Assembly (NCBI GenBank): GCA_011391755.1
Contig: JAABPZ010000095.1
Coordinates: 1-6,079, forward strand
Direction of reading: 5' to 3'
From: Methanothrix sp.
GTDB lineage: Archaea > Halobacteriota > Methanosarcinia > Methanotrichales > Methanotrichaceae
Length of the DNA: 6,079 nt
In this document: piece by piece, positions 5,439 through 6,079 of the stretch
Numbering within the stretch: position 1 is the stretch's first letter
Layout: every line of letters starts with the position of its first letter
Position numbers and translations under genes: made by a program
Notes under the pieces: generated by a model
Told to the model about the DNA's origin: nothing
The model's input: the letters and a program-made list of their open reading frames with translations, nothing else
The model's database searches: none

Positions 5439-6079
5439 TTACCCTTTGAAATCTCGAATCATTTTAAGGTATTCTTCCCGCATGCCTTTGGACAGATGGG
5501 GCTTAATAAGCTCTTGCGCTCTTTGGAAATGCTCTTGTGTTACCTGGATCCTATCAATGATCAATTCTTCTCTTTTCATGCCATTCGTTATATGCTCTTT
5601 TAAAGCAAGCATACCAGCTTCCCGGCAGAGCATCTCTAAATCTGCACCGGAATAGTCCAGTGTCATCTCGGCCAGCCACTGGGCAATGGCACCGGAGGCG
5701 GCCATGCGGGAGAGATAAATCTCCAGTATTCTCTTTCGTGCCTGCATGTCCGGCATGGGAATATAAATCAAACGATCGAATCTGCCGGGACGGAGCATTG
5801 AGCTGTCCAGGAGGTCCGGCCGGTTGGTTGCCGCTACTATTACCACATCTTTAAGCTCTACCAGCCCATCCAACTCGGTTAGGAATTGGCTGACCACTCG
5901 CTCGGTCACGTTCGAATCGGATCCGCTGCCCCGGCTTGGAACCATGGAGTCGATCTCATCGAAGAATACTAAGGCAGGAGCCGCCTGGCGGGCTTTGCGA
6001 AATATCTCTCTTACGGCACGCTCCGATTCGCCCACCCATTTGCTGAGCAGTTCCGGGCCTTTGACGCTGATGAAGTTCA
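5439..6079 (-). CDS. Cdc48/VAT-type AAA ATPase, C-terminal AAA domain (5' end beyond the window)
   Basis: The last 212 residues of an AAA ATPase are visible. The frame stays open to the right edge, so the gene begins outside. The first visible residues ([18 protein letters not shown]) are the pore-loop region. Next come Walker B LVFFDEID (Asp40, Glu41 of the visible part), the second region of homology with Asn85 (AATNRPD) and arginine fingers in LRPGRFDR (Arg99, Arg102), and the sensor-2 motif SGADLE (143-148). The KARQAAP ... FFDEID wording resembles the second (D2) AAA domain of archaeal Cdc48/VAT, which threads ubiquitin-free substrates through its pore to unfold them. Walker A lies just beyond the edge. 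A single-domain relative cannot be excluded. The C-terminus is F-K-G, without the HbYX motif used for proteasome docking. The GTG at 6035 is an internal valine, not a start. It is followed 1 base later by lonB. Confidence 0.93.
   Translation of the reverse strand, partial: NFISVKGPELLSKWVGESERAVREIFRKARQAAPALVFFDEIDSMVPSRGSGSDSNVTERVVSQFLTELDGLVELKDVVIVAATNRPDLLDSSMLRPGRFDRLIYIPMPDMQARKRILEIYLSRMAASGAIAQWLAEMTLDYSGADLEMLCREAGMLALKEHITNGMKREELIIDRIQVTQEHFQRAQELIKPHLSKGMREEYLKMIRDFKG
5442..5447 (-). promoter_or_regulatory. Ribosome binding site of lonB inside the upstream gene's end
   Basis: AAAGGG on the minus strand lies in the last codons of the AAA ATPase gene, 4 bases before the lonB ATG. 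The ATPase stop (5441-5439) falls between site and start. Ribosomes finishing the ATPase would be positioned to begin lonB, so the two proteins are likely made in step. Confidence 0.55.

Noticed and set aside
6033..6035. GTG as start of a 198-residue AAA protein
   Set aside because: The frame continues upstream to the edge with conserved AAA pore-loop residues (GPELLSKW). This GTG is an internal valine.
1..6079. CRISPR array, tRNA or rRNA
   Set aside because: No regularly spaced repeats, cloverleaf-like segments or conserved rRNA words were seen on either strand.

Overview
The window looks like a euryarchaeal chromosome, most likely a methanogen of the Methanothrix/Methanosarcina group. That placement is an inference from three things. 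The Lon protease is the archaeal membrane-anchored LonB type, with two transmembrane helices inside its AAA+ module. It sits with a Cdc48/VAT-type AAA ATPase. The leaders look archaeal, with short TATA-like boxes and T-rich terminators. No rRNA, tRNA or other taxonomic marker is present, so the genus is not established.

Right two thirds (about 2144-6079, minus strand): a tightly packed protein quality-control operon. In transcription order it holds the C-terminal part of a Cdc48-type AAA ATPase (cut by the right edge), lonB and tldD. The ATPase and lonB genes are 1 base apart and lonB and tldD are 6 bases apart, so co-transcription and translational coupling are likely. The combined job would be unfolding (AAA), processive ATP-dependent degradation at the membrane (LonB), and cleavage of small or unfolded peptides (TldD metalloprotease). 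The TldE/PmbA partner that usually pairs with TldD is not encoded downstream within the window. A T-rich tract after tldD probably ends the transcript.

Middle (1862-2143): a 96-base intergenic gap, then a tiny minus-strand gene for an apparently secreted, very acidic peptide of unknown function, with its own good ribosome binding site.

Left (about 150-1860, plus strand): an AT-rich insertion sequence with one intact 508-residue IS1182-family DDE transposase, its own TATA-like box and ribosome binding site. Its terminal inverted repeats are not clear by eye, so its exact ends are unresolved. To its left (1-145, minus strand) is an AT-rich open frame without a convincing start, probably a gene beheaded by the insertion and continuing beyond the left edge.

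Nothing in the window is clearly a new system. The most interesting points are the three-gene proteolysis operon with lonB and tldD in the same frame, the small secreted acidic peptide beside tldD, and the damaged boundary around the insertion sequence. No stretch longer than 300 bases lacks a gene.
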